DNA of 53,009 nucleotides from an uncultured Oscillospiraceae bacterium (GTDB lineage Bacteria; Bacillota; Clostridia; Oscillospirales; Oscillospiraceae), in assembly GCA_947623745.1 (NCBI GenBank), contig CANQHN010000020.1, positions 1 to 53,009 of the forward strand, read 5' to 3'. Below, piece after piece: positions 51,585 through 53,009 of the stretch. Every line of letters begins with the position of its first letter. The first letter of the stretch is position 1. The position numbers and the translations under genes are program-made. A model generated the notes under the pieces. That model had not been told where the DNA came from and did no database searches. It was given only the letters and a program-made list of their open reading frames with translations.

Positions 51585-51676
51585 TGCGCTGTGCAGAAAT
51601 TTTTGAATCATCTTCAATCCATGCCCTTTATTTCGTCCTGTATCGACAGGTGAGGCAACATTTTGGCAAAAAGCCC

Positions 51677-51705
51677 TTGAAATAGAGGGCGGCGGAATGT
51701 ATAAT
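51677..51705 (+). promoter_or_regulatory. Strong plus-strand promoter
   Basis: TTGAAA (51677-51682), 17-nt spacer, TATAAT (51700-51705); predicted start about 51712. Confidence 0.8.
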
Positions 51706-51721
51706 AAAGCCGTGAGACAAT

Positions 51722-51803
51722 AAAAGGCAGGGCGCAGGGTGTTTGCACCACCCTACGCCCCTATGCAGGAGACGCGACCTCCCACACAGCTGAAATCAGC
51801 GCC
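51722..51803 (-). ncRNA. Candidate minus-strand small RNA, antisense to the plus RNA
   Basis: Predicted from the promoter at 51838-51810. It would end at the hairpin GGGCGTAGGGTG/CACCCTGCGCCC followed by TGCCTTTTATT. About 80 nt, no reading frame. Confidence 0.5.
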
Positions 51804-51809
51804 ACTCTC

Positions 51810-51838
51810 ATTATACCCGCCCTTGTGAATTTTTACAA
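51810..51838 (-). promoter_or_regulatory. Strong minus-strand promoter facing the plus-strand one
   Basis: TTGTAA (51838-51833), 17-nt spacer, TATAAT (51815-51810). Confidence 0.75.
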
Positions 51839-51869
51839 GGGGGAAGTAGATGGGTTTGTGTGTCCTTTT

Positions 51870-51905
51870 GGCGGTGCAGGGGCATATCCTGCGCCGCCTT
51901 TGTTG
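51870..51905 (+). terminator. Terminator or attenuator before the lipoprotein gene
   Basis: GGCGG-T-GCAGG pairs with CCTGC-G-CCGCC around GGCATAT, then TTTGTTG. Confidence 0.65.
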
Positions 51906-52014
51906 TCTCGCCGGAACCCAAAAGGGGCGGGAGCAATCCCGCCCCCGGCGGGAACCGTCGAGGACAGCAATTCGCCGCCCAGAGCGGCAGAAAAAAAGGA
52001 GGACACATCAACCC

Positions 52015-52752
52015 ATGAGAAAGCGCGCTTTATCTATTTTGCTTTGCGCCGCACTGGCCCTGTCGCTGGCCGCCTGCGGCGGCGGACAGACCGGCAACAA
52101 CAGCACGGAACCGCCCGCTGAAAGTACCAGCAGCGGCCAGCAGACCACCGAGCCGGAGAGCACCCAGCCGGAAGAAACGGAACCGGCGGAAACCAAACCC
52201 ACGGAGACAGAATCAGAAGAAACTCAGCCTACGGAGACGGAATCAGAGAAAACCAAACCCACGGAGACGGAACCAGAGGAAACCAAGCCCGATGAATCTC
52301 AGCCCACGGAGACAGAGCTGGAGAGCACTACTCCGGCTGACGAGGGCAGCGGTGAATTTACTTGCACCTACGACGAGGCAAACCGTGTATTGACCATTTC
52401 CGGCAAAGGCGTGCTGGACAGGGAGACGGTGTTTACCCTCATGGGTGAAGTACCGGCGGACGTTAGTTTTCAGGTTGTGCTGGAAGACGGTGTGACGGAA
52501 ATCGGATATGATGCCTTTTCCGGCTGGCCTTTGTTAACCAATGTGACCATCCCGGAGAGCGTGACCAAGATTGGAGAGGGCGCCTTTTCATCTTGCTGGG
52601 GGCTGACCAGCGTGACCATCCCTGACAGCGTGACGGAGATTGGGCAAGTTGCCTTTTACGACTGCGTAAACCTGACCAGTGTGACCATCCCCAACCCGGA
52701 TGCCGAAGTGGCGGAAGATGCCTTCCCCCCATATGTGACCGTCAACCGATAA
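52015..52752 (+). CDS. BspA-type leucine-rich-repeat lipoprotein
   Basis: 245 residues. Lipoprotein signal (LCAALALSLAAC) with Cys21 as lipid anchor, then a long Thr/Glu/Pro linker built of repeats (TETESEETQP, TETESEKTKP, TETEPEETKP), then a short LRR_5 domain (VTEIGYDAFSGWPLLTNVTIPESVTKIGEGAF, in tandem copies up to the end). Exposed at the cell surface and likely to bind protein or glycan. Only three repeats, far fewer than usual, so it is a minimal form. ATG at 52015, 12 nt after AAGGAGG. Confidence 0.88.
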   Translation: MRKRALSILLCAALALSLAACGGGQTGNNSTEPPAESTSSGQQTTEPESTQPEETEPAETKPTETESEETQPTETESEKTKPTETEPEETKPDESQPTETELESTTPADEGSGEFTCTYDEANRVLTISGKGVLDRETVFTLMGEVPADVSFQVVLEDGVTEIGYDAFSGWPLLTNVTIPESVTKIGEGAFSSCWGLTSVTIPDSVTEIGQVAFYDCVNLTSVTIPNPDAEVAEDAFPPYVTVNR

Positions 52753-52788
52753 GCCGGGGCACCCATACCCACCAACAAAACAAAAGTA

Positions 52789-52826
52789 AGGCCGGACACA
52801 TTTGCCGTGTGTCCGGCTTTGTTTTG
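52789..52826 (+). terminator. Terminator of the leucine-rich-repeat lipoprotein
   Basis: GCCGGACACA (52791-52800) pairs with TGTGTCCGGC (52808-52817), then TTTGTTTTG. Confidence 0.92.
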
Positions 52827-53009
52827 TCCTTAAAAGCTGCACCTGTTCACCCGCATTTTGGATTTTTGCCCTTGCCCTTTTTTGCCCCACCGCCTCACGG
52901 CGTGGGGCGCAAAAAGGGCGCTTTTTCTTTTGGAAATTATGGCCTGTCAGAAAAACGCAAGCAGAGAGTTTCAATTCGCTACGCGACTGAAACTCTCCCT
53001 TGCCGGGGA
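52827..53009. other. Gene-free end of the window
   Basis: It holds a GC hairpin near 52882-52910 (GCCCCACCGCC / GGCGTGGGGC, one bulge) flanked by T and A runs, and the palindrome at 52964-52997. No gene seen. Confidence 0.5.
52964..52997. repeat. Palindromic intergenic element
   Basis: GAGAGTTTCA (52964-52973) and TGAAACTCTC (52988-52997) around ATTCGCTACGCGAC, whose centre also pairs (CGC/GCG). It looks like a REP-type intergenic repeat rather than a terminator; its copy number in the genome cannot be judged here. Confidence 0.5.

Larger units (their letters stand above)
51712..51905 (+). ncRNA. Candidate plus-strand small RNA
   Basis: From the promoter at 51677 to a hairpin with GGCGG/CCGCC outer stem and TTTGTTG tail (51870-51905). 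The first 90 nt are complementary to the minus-strand RNA predicted at 51722-51803. Near the end, GGGGGAAGTAG precedes an ATG at 51850 (MGLCVLLAVQG), which could be a leader peptide. Weak read-through would transcribe the lipoprotein gene at 52015. Confidence 0.45.

Noticed and set aside
51850-52014. N-terminal extension of the leucine-rich-repeat lipoprotein from the ATG at 51850
   Set aside because: It would bury the lipoprotein signal peptide and runs through a terminator hairpin; the ATG at 52015 is right for secretion.

Overview
The window looks like chromosomal DNA of a high-GC gut Firmicute, most likely Oscillospiraceae (the Flavonifractor / Lawsonibacter / Intestinimonas neighbourhood). 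The reasons are GC-rich coding with strong AGGAGG ribosome sites, an acpP-accD-accA-fabH-fabK-fabD-fabG-fabF-fabZ operon ending in a MarR gene, a short SufC/SufB pair and an AzgA-type purine permease. This is inferred from gene content only.

Layout. 1-2200: tail of a sugar ABC ATPase, a frameshifted galactokinase and a truncated UDP-galactose epimerase, so the Leloir genes are decaying. 2200-11900: an AT-richer island cutting into galE. It carries a type I restriction-modification operon (hsdM-hsdS-hsdR) that continues into two unrecognised genes, a soluble protein and a four-helix membrane protein, plus small mobile-element-type genes. 12058-12142: tRNA-Leu(UAG). 12358-13121: three one-gene units, each with a near-consensus promoter and a GC-rich terminator, encoding 29-35 residue single-helix peptides. 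13225-19763: a CRISPR array of 91 repeats of 33 nt plus an eroded terminal remnant, interrupted once, followed by its leader. 19764-27534: a complete type I-C cas locus on the minus strand (cas3, then cas5c-cas8c-cas7-cas4-cas1-cas2) with a visible internal start for Cas11c inside cas8c.

The most interesting element lies in the 231-bp gap between cas3 and cas5c. A solitary repeat-like hairpin keeps the exact 12-nt 3' end of the array repeat but has an unrelated stem. Its own plus-strand promoter starts transcription at its first base. The spacer behind it matches 14 of its first 15 nt, with the one mismatch at position 6, to a site in the cas5c promoter directly preceded by TTC, the type I-C PAM. 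This is the architecture expected of a crRNA-like guide that makes Cascade repress its own operon.

27635-34197: a LysR regulator divergent from an 851-residue CoA-disulfide-reductase / rhodanese / siroheme-reductase / ferredoxin fusion, then an iron- or corrinoid-type ABC importer. 34236-38506: a purine permease divergent from a phosphoribosyltransferase, then a cardiolipin synthase. 38630-46527: the fatty acid synthesis operon with a tandem palindromic operator over its start site. 46545-53009: sufC-sufB, a rhamnulose-phosphate aldolase, a GH5-like lipoprotein, gene remnants, a pair of overlapping opposed promoters that could give complementary small RNAs, and a BspA-type leucine-rich-repeat lipoprotein.
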